Source: CAYVDH01 sp964450355
GTDB lineage: Bacteria; Bacteroidota; Bacteroidia; NS11-12g; UBA955
Direction: 5' to 3'
Assembly: GCA_964450355.1 (NCBI GenBank)
Contig: CAYVDH010000124.1
Location: forward strand, 1 to 10,747
DNA length: 10,747 bases
Part shown: positions 1 through 7,051 of the stretch, piece after piece
How positions within the stretch are numbered: the first letter of the stretch is position 1
Layout: each line of letters starts with the position of its first letter
Program-made: the position numbers and the translations under genes
Notes under the pieces: model-generated
What the model was told of the DNA's origin: nothing
What the model saw: the letters and a program-made list of their open reading frames with translations, nothing else
Databases searched by the model: none

Positions 1-8
1 GATCCATC

Positions 9-986
9 ATGGATAAAGAATTACAACAACTTATCGAGGCAGCAGAATCGGAAAATCCTGAAGCCATGACGGTATATGCAAGTTTACTTTTAGGGGGTGA
101 GGATATCGAACAAGATATCACAAAAGGGTTAAAATACTTGAGGGGTGCTGCCGAAAAGGGATTTGCAGATGCCCAATATTTTTTGGGGTGCTTTTATGCA
201 GAGGGGACATTTGTTCTTAAGGATGAGCAAAAAGGTATTAGCTTATTGCGATTAGCATCTGAACAAGGACATCCTGATGCAATAAATGATCTGGGTTATG
301 CTTATCTACACGGCATAGGAGTAAACGAAGATCAATTTAAGGCATTTCAATATTTTGAAAGAGCGTATGAACTTGGAAGTCAAAACGCCGAAAGTAATTT
401 AGCTCTATGCTACTTTAGTGGCATGGGTTGCGTTCAAGATTCATATAAGGTTGCTCAATATTCTAAACGAGGAGCCGAGAATGGCTTGGCCCAATCTCAA
501 AGATTATATGCTGTGTGTCTACTTGGGGGACAAGGCGTGCAAAAAGATGAGCATAAAGCTTTACAATTATTATATAAGGCAGCAGATCAAGGTGATAGTG
601 GAGCGGAATTTTTTATTGCAATGCATTATATTGAAAAGGGAGATCAGCTTAAAGGTCAGGAATACCTTGAAAGGTCTGCAAAGCACGGAAATTCTTTTGC
701 GTCGACAACGCTAGCAGCATTGAAGGCTGAAAATAGTAATAGCAGTAATTGTTATATAGCTACGGCAACATTTGGATCACCAAATGCCTCTGAGGTAGTT
801 TTCTTTCGACAATTTCGAGATTTATTTTTGTTGAATTCCAAATCAGGGAGAATGTTTGTAAATTTATATTATAAAATAAGCCCTTACTTGGCGAAGATTG
901 TAAAAAAGAGTGCCTTCACTAAATCAATCTCATTCCACATTTTGCTAAAAATAAAAATAGTACTTCAGAAAAAGTACAATATTTGA
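9..986 (+). CDS. Sel1-like repeat protein with C-terminal CFI-box domain (possibly 5'-partial)
   Basis: The 325-residue product is built from Sel1-like repeats (SLR, a TPR-like helical hairpin) in strict 36-residue register: residues 17-52, 53-88, 89-124, 125-160 and 161-196, then a shorter sixth at 197-229. Each shows the family pattern of a small residue, L/Y-G-x-x-Y, G, D-x-x-K and a closing A-x-x-G. SLR proteins usually act as protein-interaction scaffolds. From C248 to about residue 301 lies a segment starting CYIATATFGSP, with FRQFRD and GRMFVNLYYKISP further on. It matches my recollection of the CFI-box C-terminal domain, a proposed processing or sorting signal of unknown mechanism; a basic, hydrophobic tail follows. 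No signal peptide is visible. The frame stays open to the window edge, and residues 8-16 resemble the end of another repeat, so the true start may lie upstream; only 8 bases precede this ATG. Partner and function are unknown. Confidence 0.85.
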   Translation: MDKELQQLIEAAESENPEAMTVYASLLLGGEDIEQDITKGLKYLRGAAEKGFADAQYFLGCFYAEGTFVLKDEQKGISLLRLASEQGHPDAINDLGYAYLHGIGVNEDQFKAFQYFERAYELGSQNAESNLALCYFSGMGCVQDSYKVAQYSKRGAENGLAQSQRLYAVCLLGGQGVQKDEHKALQLLYKAADQGDSGAEFFIAMHYIEKGDQLKGQEYLERSAKHGNSFASTTLAALKAENSNSSNCYIATATFGSPNASEVVFFRQFRDLFLLNSKSGRMFVNLYYKISPYLAKIVKKSAFTKSISFHILLKIKIVLQKKYNI

Positions 987-1029
987 TAGATATTGGAAAA
1001 TAAATTTTTTTACTTTAAAACAATAAATA

Positions 1030-1037
1030 TATCTTTG
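1030..1037 (+). promoter_or_regulatory. Candidate Bacteroidota -7 box (TATCTTTG) in the leader of the giant T9SS gene
   Basis: TATCTTTG fits the Bacteroidota -7 consensus TAnnTTTG exactly. The expected -33 TTTG would end near 1010, where only an imperfect TTTT (1007-1010) is present, leaving a 19-base spacer. Transcription would begin about 1041-1044 and give a leader of roughly 200 bases containing the AG tract and the hairpin. The site is inferred from consensus only. Confidence 0.35.
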
Positions 1038-1045
1038 CAAAAAAA

Positions 1046-1216
1046 ATGTTAATAGTTAGTCAAAATAAAGCCATGATTTATACAAAATGTAGTAATTTTG
1101 GCATGACTATTGCAGAGAGAGAGAGAGAGAGAGAGTATAATAATTTAACAAAAATTTTTCTTATCACTTCTTTAGTAAACCCTATCGTTTTTCGATATGG
1201 TTTTTTTATGCTTTAA
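1046..1216 (+). CDS. Possible 56-codon leader ORF spanning the (AG)11 tract
   Basis: An open frame runs from ATG 1046 to TAA 1214-1216, with further in-frame ATGs at 1073 and 1103. It begins 9 bases after the TATCTTTG box. The microsatellite is read as alternating Glu-Arg at residues 24-30. A hydrophobic stretch (about residues 37-56, with IFLITSLVNPIVF) follows and covers the terminator-like hairpin; the frame stops 25 bases before the ATG of the 1758-residue protein. I recognise no family. A frame of this length can occur by chance in AT-rich DNA, and there is no ribosome-binding site or homology to support it. It is listed because adding or removing one AG unit would close it at TAA 1146-1148 or TAA 1138-1140, before the hairpin. 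Confidence 0.2.
   Translation: MLIVSQNKAMIYTKCSNFGMTIAEREREREYNNLTKIFLITSLVNPIVFRYGFFML
1093..1100 (+). promoter_or_regulatory. Second candidate -7 box (TAATTTTG)
   Basis: TAATTTTG is also an exact TAnnTTTG match, but no TTTG or TTG is found 19-21 bases upstream. If used, transcription would start near 1105, just before the AG tract, giving a leader of about 135 bases that lacks all three ATGs of the possible small ORF. Confidence 0.25.
1114..1135. repeat. Dinucleotide microsatellite (AG)11
   Basis: Eleven perfect AG units lie 106 bases upstream of the start of the giant T9SS protein and 128 bases after the Sel1-repeat gene. Perfect dinucleotide runs this long are uncommon in bacterial genomes and prone to slippage. 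It lies downstream of both candidate -7 boxes, so it is probably in the transcribed leader. It is flanked by TTGCAG (1110-1115) and TATAAT (1136-1141), a sigma-70-like arrangement with a 20-base spacer, although Bacteroidota do not normally use that consensus. Confidence 0.95.
1181..1207 (+). terminator. Terminator-like hairpin in the leader (possible attenuator)
   Basis: The arms CCTATCG (1181-1187) and CGATA-T-GG (1193-1200) pair as five base pairs plus two G-C pairs across a single bulged T at 1198, with a TTTTT loop. Seven T residues (1201-1207) follow at once. This is the layout of a weak intrinsic terminator. Only 34 bases separate it from the ATG at 1242, too few for a separate promoter, so if active it would attenuate the downstream gene. 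It could also end transcripts from the Sel1-repeat gene. Confidence 0.35.
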
Positions 1217-1241
1217 AAAATTTAATCACATCAACAATAAA

Positions 1242-4200
1242 ATGAAATCAAAAATTACACAATTAACAATGATCATGCTTTTGCTCATGTTGCCACAACT
1301 GAGTAAAGCCGTCACAGTCACCGACACTGCACTTGCAACCAATGTGCAAACTTGTTTGAAACCAGAAATTGTCAGATTACAATTTTCTATCAGTGGCACA
1401 GGAACAACTGGTTCCTATTTAGAAGTTAAACTTCCAACAGGATTTACCTGGGAAGGATTAGCTTATTTTACTGTTGTCAGCGGTGGTGCCAATTCTGCCA
1501 CTTACGCAGGATTACAATCAAATGGCAGACACAGAATTACTTTTGCCAACAGCACAGCCTCTTCTGTACTTAGAATGGGGTTTAGACAAAAAGCGACTTG
1601 TGGATCAGGCAGCAGCAGCTTTACAGCTTTAGATAGTTTGTTTTTTTATGAAGGTACAGGAAGCATGAATCTAAGTGCTACAAATTCATTTAATGGCAAT
1701 GCTCCAGATTTAAGTTTAACTGGTGTTTCAAACTCGCCTAGCCCTGCTAATGTGGGAGCTACTGTTACAAGAGTAATGACTATAACCAATGGAGGATTAG
1801 GTGCAACAAGCAATATTATAGCTGTTGATGCATTTTCATCTGGTGCTTTAGGTTTTGTTACAGGCTCTGGCAGAATAAATCCAAGTGGAGTTAATTATAC
1901 CATTCCAAATGGTCAAATTACGGTTAAAGCTGATTCATTTATTTTTAGATTAACTGCTACACAAATTCAACAAATTGGCGATGGAGATACTTTATTTGAG
2001 AATGGTGAAAGTTTTGTGCTTCGTTATCAAATTGTGCCTCAAAATTGTGGAGTAGGGTTTAGTATATCAAGTAATTTATTAGTTAAATGGGGTTGTAACA
2101 ATAATTTTTGCCAAACTACATCAGCAATAGCAGGTTTGGGAATTTCTGCTCCAGCCAGTCCAAACTTAGTTTTTAGTAGAATCCAACAAGCATTAAAATG
2201 CTATGGTAATTTACAACAAGATACTGCAATATATAGAAACACTGGCGGACCTGCTACAAATGTCAATATTAGTACTTACCAAGGTTATCCAGGAGTTGGA
2301 TATTCTCCTACTGGTTTAAGAAACATTGATACTTCTGCTTTAAGATACAAAATAGGCAGAAATGGTTCATGGGTTAAACCAAGCGCTTTTTCAAACATAG
2401 CAACTACAGGTAGTGCTTTTGGTTGTGGAGCCACCATTGCCAGAGTCAATTTTATAGTGCCTGTACTTGCAGCTGGCGATACCTTGTATGTATTAACTAC
2501 CTCTACCACTTGTAATGTTGATTTTGTAGCAAATAGAGGTTGTACTCAATCTACATATTCTGCACCAAGAATGCCAGTTATAGACCAAAATTTAACCTAT
2601 AGAGATGGATGTAATTCAATAACATTTACTAGTACTTTAAATACTATTAGAGATTATGGGTTATGGGATGCTCAAACAACTAACAATACACCTGGCTCAA
2701 TAACAGGCGGAACCACCAGCACTTTCAAATACACATTCAATCAATCAGGGCATTCACCTGCTTCTGTTCGCCAAAAAATGAGAATAACTTTTACCCCACC
2801 TGCTGGCTTTACAATTGATAATAGCAGTGGCAGTGGTGTAATTGTTAAAATAGGCGCTACCACTTACAATCCAAGTAGTTATAATTCAGGCACTAACGAA
2901 TATTTCTTTAATGGTGTACCGGCAAGTTCTCAAGGTGGTGCTGTTATGGAAGTAAAAGTTGCTGCACCTGCCTGTGGTTCATGCGCAGCAGGATATTTAG
3001 ATTTTAATTGGGAAAGTGCATACCAATTAGATAGTTCTTTAGGTTGTAACTATAATAAAAATAATTGTAATACAGCTAGATTTTATTATAATTGTCCTCC
3101 TTGTTGTCCTCTTGGTATTGTTAAATTAGATAGTTTTAAAAGTATGCGTAAAAATTATGGATTGCCAGATAACAACAACGATGGACAGCCCGATGGAAGT
3201 GGCATTATTGATATGAGTAAAGTGGACACCAAAAACACTGCCAATGCTGACACTGCTATTATAACTTGGTATGGTATTGTAAATGCTGCTACTAGTGGAC
3301 CGCATACTCAATTTCCTTATGTGTTTGCAAGTTTTTATACACCATCTAGCTTTTTTACTAATTACACCAATTTAGGTGCAACAGTTTATGTTGATAGAGC
3401 CAGTTTGCCAGACACCAGTTGGACTGTAGGAAACGGTACTCGTTCTGGGGCAGACACATTAAGATTTAATTTAAGTTATAGTCGCCCTTACAAAGATGGC
3501 GATAAAATTAGATTAGAGTTACTTTTGAGAAATTCAATAGGCTATGCTAATGGTTATGCTTCAAATTCTTGGAGCTTAACTCCAGCTATGTATGGTTCTC
3601 AATTAGCCAATCCTGTGAGTGCTGATACATCCGTTAGAAGAACCTGTGGAGCTGGCTTAGATTATTTAGGGGTAAAAATAGCACGTACAGTAATTAATCC
3701 TCAAAACCCTACTGCACAATTTGTAGGTTGTAATCAAGTAGTTTTATTACCAATTGTATATCAAACATATGAAAATTCAACAGCGAATACTCAAAATATG
3801 TGGGAATATGAATACAAACCCTTAACTTATCCAAAACAATACAAATGGCTGCCTCCAATAGGTTATTCAGTGGACAGTGTTCGTGCACAATTTAGATACC
3901 ACACTACTACCAGCAGTTCTGCAACTGTAAATTTGGGTACAATACCACACACCATAAGCAATGATACACTAATAGTAAATGTAGGTTCAAGATTCACACC
4001 AGATGGAGGTTCGCTTTTACCTGGTGATGATGGATATACATTTGATTTATTTGTACATACTAAATCAAGTTGTCAAGTAAGCAATTTAATCACACTAAAT
4101 GGTAGATTTGCAAGTGGAACATTGGGTGGTGTAGTGAGCACTTTAACTAATATCGCTCCAACCTATACTATTTCTGGTCCAAGTCATCATATTATGCGTT

Positions 4201-6518
4201 CTACTTTACCACAATTATTAATTAATAGCAGTAACCCAACGCAAAATGTATATACCAATATTGTTCAATGGCCTTTGGCTGTCAGAGAAGCAGCGGGTAT
4301 TGCTAGTCCACTTACATGGGTGAGTTTTGTAAGCAATAGCGGTTTGGTTCAAGTAGATAGTTTAAAACTAGGAAGCACAGTAATTTTAGCAGATGCCAAT
4401 GGATTTTTCAGATTAGGAAATTTGAATAATACAACTAATAATTATACGGTTTTTGCTAGACATACAGTTTGTGGCACTGACAGTATTCAGGTATATTATG
4501 GTTTTTCATGTTCTGCCTACCCATCAGTACCATTTAATACCACAATTTGTTCTTATAGTCCAATTAACTTAAGATTGGCAACTCAACCAAGTGCCATTCA
4601 AACAGCAATAACTGCTTTGGCTTCAACTCCAAGTGATCCAAGCAATGCATCAAGCACAGCCTATAGTTTAAGTACAGTAAACATGTGTCAATCTTTCCCA
4701 GTTGAAATAGAAATTCAAAGCACACAAGCCAGTAATATTTTTAATGTAAAAGAAATTCTTAATTTACCAATTGGTTTAAACGGAAACACTGCTCTAGATT
4801 ATGTAAGTGATAGTGGATACATTGAATACCCAATAGGAAGCACCCCAAGAAGATTTAGTTCAGCTGCTAATACAGCCATATTGGCAGAAATTTCTACAGG
4901 TAAAATCACATTAGATTTAAATCAAATTGACCCAGATTCATTCAGCACATCCAAGGGTTTAAAAGGTACAGCTTTAGGTACTAATGCCACCAGAAGAGTA
5001 ATTTTAAGACTTAAAATGCGTCCTAATTGTGATTTGATAAGTGGCGACCAATGGACAGCCACCCAAAGAGCATTGTCTGCTTGTGGAGCAGGAGCTATAG
5101 GAGATAACACACCTGTTAGTGGGTTTGTATTAAATGTGTCTGGAGTATCAAGACCATACCTAGCCGATGTCGTTATTACATCAGGTAGAGTAGAAGGTTG
5201 TGGAGGAACAGCTCCTGTACGAATAAGATTAGAAAAAGTAGGAGCTTCTTCACCAACACCTACTGATAGTTTAACATTAAGAATACCAAAATCTGTAAAA
5301 TCAGGCACAATTACTTGTAATGGAGCGTTTTGTCCTTCTGGAACTGTTACCCCAGTTGAAACTATAATAGGTAACTTCAAGTATTTAAAATGGCAATATC
5401 CAAGCACAGCAGGCAATGGAGGAGATACTCTATTGTATACATATAGCATGAGTGCAGACGATAAAGCATCTTGTGCCACTGGAGAACAAGTTAAAGTTGA
5501 TGTATTACAAAAAATTACCATAACTTGCGGAGCAGGAACTTGCCCAAATGCTACAGTATCATTAGGTGGTAGTCAGAGACCATTTGATGTTGTTAAAGCC
5601 AATCTAATTTTCGATGCCTACAGCAGCACTTATGTGTATCCAAGTTTTTATAAATATGTGTTTGGGGGCAATGTCTTAAATACCAGTACTTATGTTGCAG
5701 CAGGTACAGGTGTTACTTTAAAAACATTCATGGATGTCAACAACAACTTAACTTATGAAAAAGGAATTGATGCCCTTGTAAAAACTACCGTATTAGGTTC
5801 GAGCATACCAACAAGTGGTTCGGTATCATTCATGGATAGTTTTGAAAACAACTTGTATCCACCAAGCCCAAGTTTGCCTATGTACACTGTGATAGACACT
5901 GGCGATGCATCTGCCAACTGTTTTTGTGGTGGTGTGGTTCAAAGTGCCTTTAACCAAGCCTTGCCAATTGAGTTTTTGTCTGTAAAGGCTACAAACTTAA
6001 ACAACTTGAATGGAAAGGTACAATGGGTAACCAATGCCGATAAATTCACATTGAGATTTGATATCTACCGCAGAACAGAGAATGAAGCAACATTCACTAA
6101 AATTGGATATGTAATGGCACAAAATGGATTGAACCAACAAGCTCAATACGTTTATTACGACCCTATTTCAAGTTTATCAGAGGGAAGAATTTATTATCAG
6201 ATTGAAGCTGTGAGCTTAAATAACATCAATAAATTGAGTCAGGTAGTTAGCATACAAAAAACAGGGTTAATTACTGACAACAGTTTATTCTCAATATCGC
6301 CAAATCCAAGCACTAACCATGTAAAAATAACTTTGAGCGAGGGATTAATCAATGGGGAAGTAACCATTACAGACCTCAATGGAAAAGTAGTGTATCAATC
6401 TAAATTCAATGGGGTAGAAACAGCGATAAAAACAAGCGAATACACAGCAGGTGTTTACACTGTAAGAATTAAATCTAGTGAAAGCATAGAAACTCAAAAA
6501 TTGAGCATCATAAAATAA
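1242..6518 (+). CDS. Giant cysteine-rich surface/adhesin-like protein with T9SS type A sorting domain
   Basis: A 1758-residue secreted protein. I chose ATG 1242 because it starts a clean signal peptide (residues 1-23: MKSK, a hydrophobic core, then SKA before VTVTD). An in-frame ATG at 1197 would add 15 polar residues and overlaps the leader hairpin. The body is Ser/Thr/Asn-rich, beta-strand-like and carries recurrent Cys motifs (such as C618-PPCC). Several blocks look like divergent DUF11-type beta-sandwiches with an LP-x-G-F-type strand. Acidic loops at D643-D651 (DNNNDGQPD) and D1498-D1510 (DVNNN) resemble calcium-binding loops. Residues 1574 to about 1670, beginning LPIEFLSVKA, form the Fn3-like module often found before the sorting domain. 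Residues 1682-1758 are a T9SS type A sorting domain (SISPNPS, ITDLNGKVVYQ, AGVYTVRI, then a basic tail). The protein should cross the inner membrane by Sec and the outer membrane by T9SS, then be anchored or released. Adhesion is inferred; no enzyme motif was seen. Confidence 0.9.
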   Translation: MKSKITQLTMIMLLLMLPQLSKAVTVTDTALATNVQTCLKPEIVRLQFSISGTGTTGSYLEVKLPTGFTWEGLAYFTVVSGGANSATYAGLQSNGRHRITFANSTASSVLRMGFRQKATCGSGSSSFTALDSLFFYEGTGSMNLSATNSFNGNAPDLSLTGVSNSPSPANVGATVTRVMTITNGGLGATSNIIAVDAFSSGALGFVTGSGRINPSGVNYTIPNGQITVKADSFIFRLTATQIQQIGDGDTLFENGESFVLRYQIVPQNCGVGFSISSNLLVKWGCNNNFCQTTSAIAGLGISAPASPNLVFSRIQQALKCYGNLQQDTAIYRNTGGPATNVNISTYQGYPGVGYSPTGLRNIDTSALRYKIGRNGSWVKPSAFSNIATTGSAFGCGATIARVNFIVPVLAAGDTLYVLTTSTTCNVDFVANRGCTQSTYSAPRMPVIDQNLTYRDGCNSITFTSTLNTIRDYGLWDAQTTNNTPGSITGGTTSTFKYTFNQSGHSPASVRQKMRITFTPPAGFTIDNSSGSGVIVKIGATTYNPSSYNSGTNEYFFNGVPASSQGGAVMEVKVAAPACGSCAAGYLDFNWESAYQLDSSLGCNYNKNNCNTARFYYNCPPCCPLGIVKLDSFKSMRKNYGLPDNNNDGQPDGSGIIDMSKVDTKNTANADTAIITWYGIVNAATSGPHTQFPYVFASFYTPSSFFTNYTNLGATVYVDRASLPDTSWTVGNGTRSGADTLRFNLSYSRPYKDGDKIRLELLLRNSIGYANGYASNSWSLTPAMYGSQLANPVSADTSVRRTCGAGLDYLGVKIARTVINPQNPTAQFVGCNQVVLLPIVYQTYENSTANTQNMWEYEYKPLTYPKQYKWLPPIGYSVDSVRAQFRYHTTTSSSATVNLGTIPHTISNDTLIVNVGSRFTPDGGSLLPGDDGYTFDLFVHTKSSCQVSNLITLNGRFASGTLGGVVSTLTNIAPTYTISGPSHHIMRSTLPQLLINSSNPTQNVYTNIVQWPLAVREAAGIASPLTWVSFVSNSGLVQVDSLKLGSTVILADANGFFRLGNLNNTTNNYTVFARHTVCGTDSIQVYYGFSCSAYPSVPFNTTICSYSPINLRLATQPSAIQTAITALASTPSDPSNASSTAYSLSTVNMCQSFPVEIEIQSTQASNIFNVKEILNLPIGLNGNTALDYVSDSGYIEYPIGSTPRRFSSAANTAILAEISTGKITLDLNQIDPDSFSTSKGLKGTALGTNATRRVILRLKMRPNCDLISGDQWTATQRALSACGAGAIGDNTPVSGFVLNVSGVSRPYLADVVITSGRVEGCGGTAPVRIRLEKVGASSPTPTDSLTLRIPKSVKSGTITCNGAFCPSGTVTPVETIIGNFKYLKWQYPSTAGNGGDTLLYTYSMSADDKASCATGEQVKVDVLQKITITCGAGTCPNATVSLGGSQRPFDVVKANLIFDAYSSTYVYPSFYKYVFGGNVLNTSTYVAAGTGVTLKTFMDVNNNLTYEKGIDALVKTTVLGSSIPTSGSVSFMDSFENNLYPPSPSLPMYTVIDTGDASANCFCGGVVQSAFNQALPIEFLSVKATNLNNLNGKVQWVTNADKFTLRFDIYRRTENEATFTKIGYVMAQNGLNQQAQYVYYDPISSLSEGRIYYQIEAVSLNNINKLSQVVSIQKTGLITDNSLFSISPNPSTNHVKITLSEGLINGEVTITDLNGKVVYQSKFNGVETAIKTSEYTAGVYTVRIKSSESIETQKLSIIK

Positions 6519-6527
6519 AATACTCTA

Positions 6528-6562
6528 AACAAGGGTGACAGGAAACGTCACCCTTGTTTTTT
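6528..6562 (+). terminator. Intrinsic terminator of the giant T9SS gene
   Basis: A perfect 12-base-pair stem (AACAAGGGTGAC at 6528-6539 with GTCACCCTTGTT at 6547-6558) has a 7-base loop and runs into six T residues (6557-6562). It starts 9 bases after the stop codon and should end the transcript, separating this gene from the LytTR gene. Confidence 0.93.
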
Positions 6563-6605
6563 ATAAAATAACAATGCATGGAAACACTAATTAATCAAAC
6601 ATGCC

Positions 6606-6947
6606 ATGGAAAAAATTTTTATTAACACCCACAAAAAAGTAGTCATAGTTGATGTAAATGAAATCAACTATTTAGATGCCTTAGGAGCTTATACTATAGT
6701 TTGCTTAACTAAATCAAGAAACATTAAAGTTTCTAAAAATATTTTAACATTTACAAAAATGTTGACTAGTGAAAATTTTATAAGGACAAATAGGCACAAT
6801 ACCATCAATTTACTTAACATCACAGAAATAACAAAAGAAAAGGACAAAGCCATTGTTCATTTTGATAATAAATCCAAATTGGAAATATCCAAGAAATTGT
6901 ATTCAAAATTGTTGGGGCATATTGAGGATTTTTATAAAGCTAAATAA
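6606..6947 (+). CDS. Stand-alone LytTR-type DNA-binding protein
   Basis: The whole 113-residue product is one LytTR domain, the DNA-binding fold of AgrA- and LytR-type response regulators. The family pattern is visible: an early beta strand and VNEINYLDALGAYT (consensus I-x-Y-i-e-A-x-g-x-Y), basic S-K-N at residues 43-45, FIRTNRHNTINLLNI (consensus F-x-R-x-H-R-S-x-l-V-N-l-x-x-I), and a closing LEISKKLYSKL. The usual His of F-x-R-x-H appears to be Asn and the following Ser His, so DNA contacts may differ. There is no receiver domain and no neighbouring histidine kinase, so the signal it answers is unknown; receiver-less LytTR proteins do occur in Bacteroidota. It lies 43 bases after a strong terminator, yet no clear promoter was seen in that gap. 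A role in regulating the adjacent surface protein is possible but unproven. Confidence 0.88.
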   Translation: MEKIFINTHKKVVIVDVNEINYLDALGAYTIVCLTKSRNIKVSKNILTFTKMLTSENFIRTNRHNTINLLNITEITKEKDKAIVHFDNKSKLEISKKLYSKLLGHIEDFYKAK

Positions 6948-7002
6948 ACCTAATAATTATTTTAATCTCTTTCTTTATATAACCAGTTGCTATCTTTAAT
7001 AT

Positions 7003-7033
7003 TTTGCAACATGTTTCTTGCTTTGTATATTCG
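7003..7033 (+). promoter_or_regulatory. Bacteroidota-type promoter of the HMG-CoA lyase gene
   Basis: TTTG (7003-7006), a 19-base spacer and TATATTCG (7026-7033) fit the TTTG-N19-21-TAnnTTTG consensus with one mismatch. Transcription should start near 7038-7040, about 12 bases before ATG 7052. This supports that start and argues against the in-frame ATG at 7004, which lies inside the promoter. Confidence 0.6.
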
Positions 7034-7051
7034 CACTTTATTTATTGTCAC

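Noticed and set aside
418..714. 98-codon frame overlapping the Sel1-repeat gene
   Set aside because: The Sel1 repeats in the other frame are in perfect 36-residue register, so this frame is a shadow.
977..1011. Hairpin CAATAT/ATATTG at the stop of the Sel1-repeat gene, followed by a T run
   Set aside because: The stem is only six mostly A-T pairs, and seven bases separate it from the T run, so it is not convincing as a terminator.
1197..1241. In-frame upstream ATG adding 15 residues to the giant T9SS protein
   Set aside because: It would put polar, basic residues before an otherwise complete signal peptide, and the codon lies within the leader hairpin. ATG 1242 follows an A-rich stretch and starts a normal signal sequence.
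2285..3311. Short antisense frames of 74 and 61 codons inside the T9SS gene
   Set aside because: Low-complexity translations without motif, opposite a clearly coding strand.
4922..5521. 199-codon antisense open frame inside the T9SS gene
   Set aside because: It has no recognisable domain or start context and lies wholly within a well-supported coding region; it is a by-product of the codon use of the sense frame.
6951..6960. Palindrome AATAATTATT after the LytTR gene
   Set aside because: It has no loop or following T run, and short A/T palindromes are expected by chance in this composition.
7004..7051. Upstream ATG adding 16 residues to the HMG-CoA lyase
   Set aside because: The added residues do not resemble the family, and the region holds a good TTTG-N19-TATATTCG promoter.
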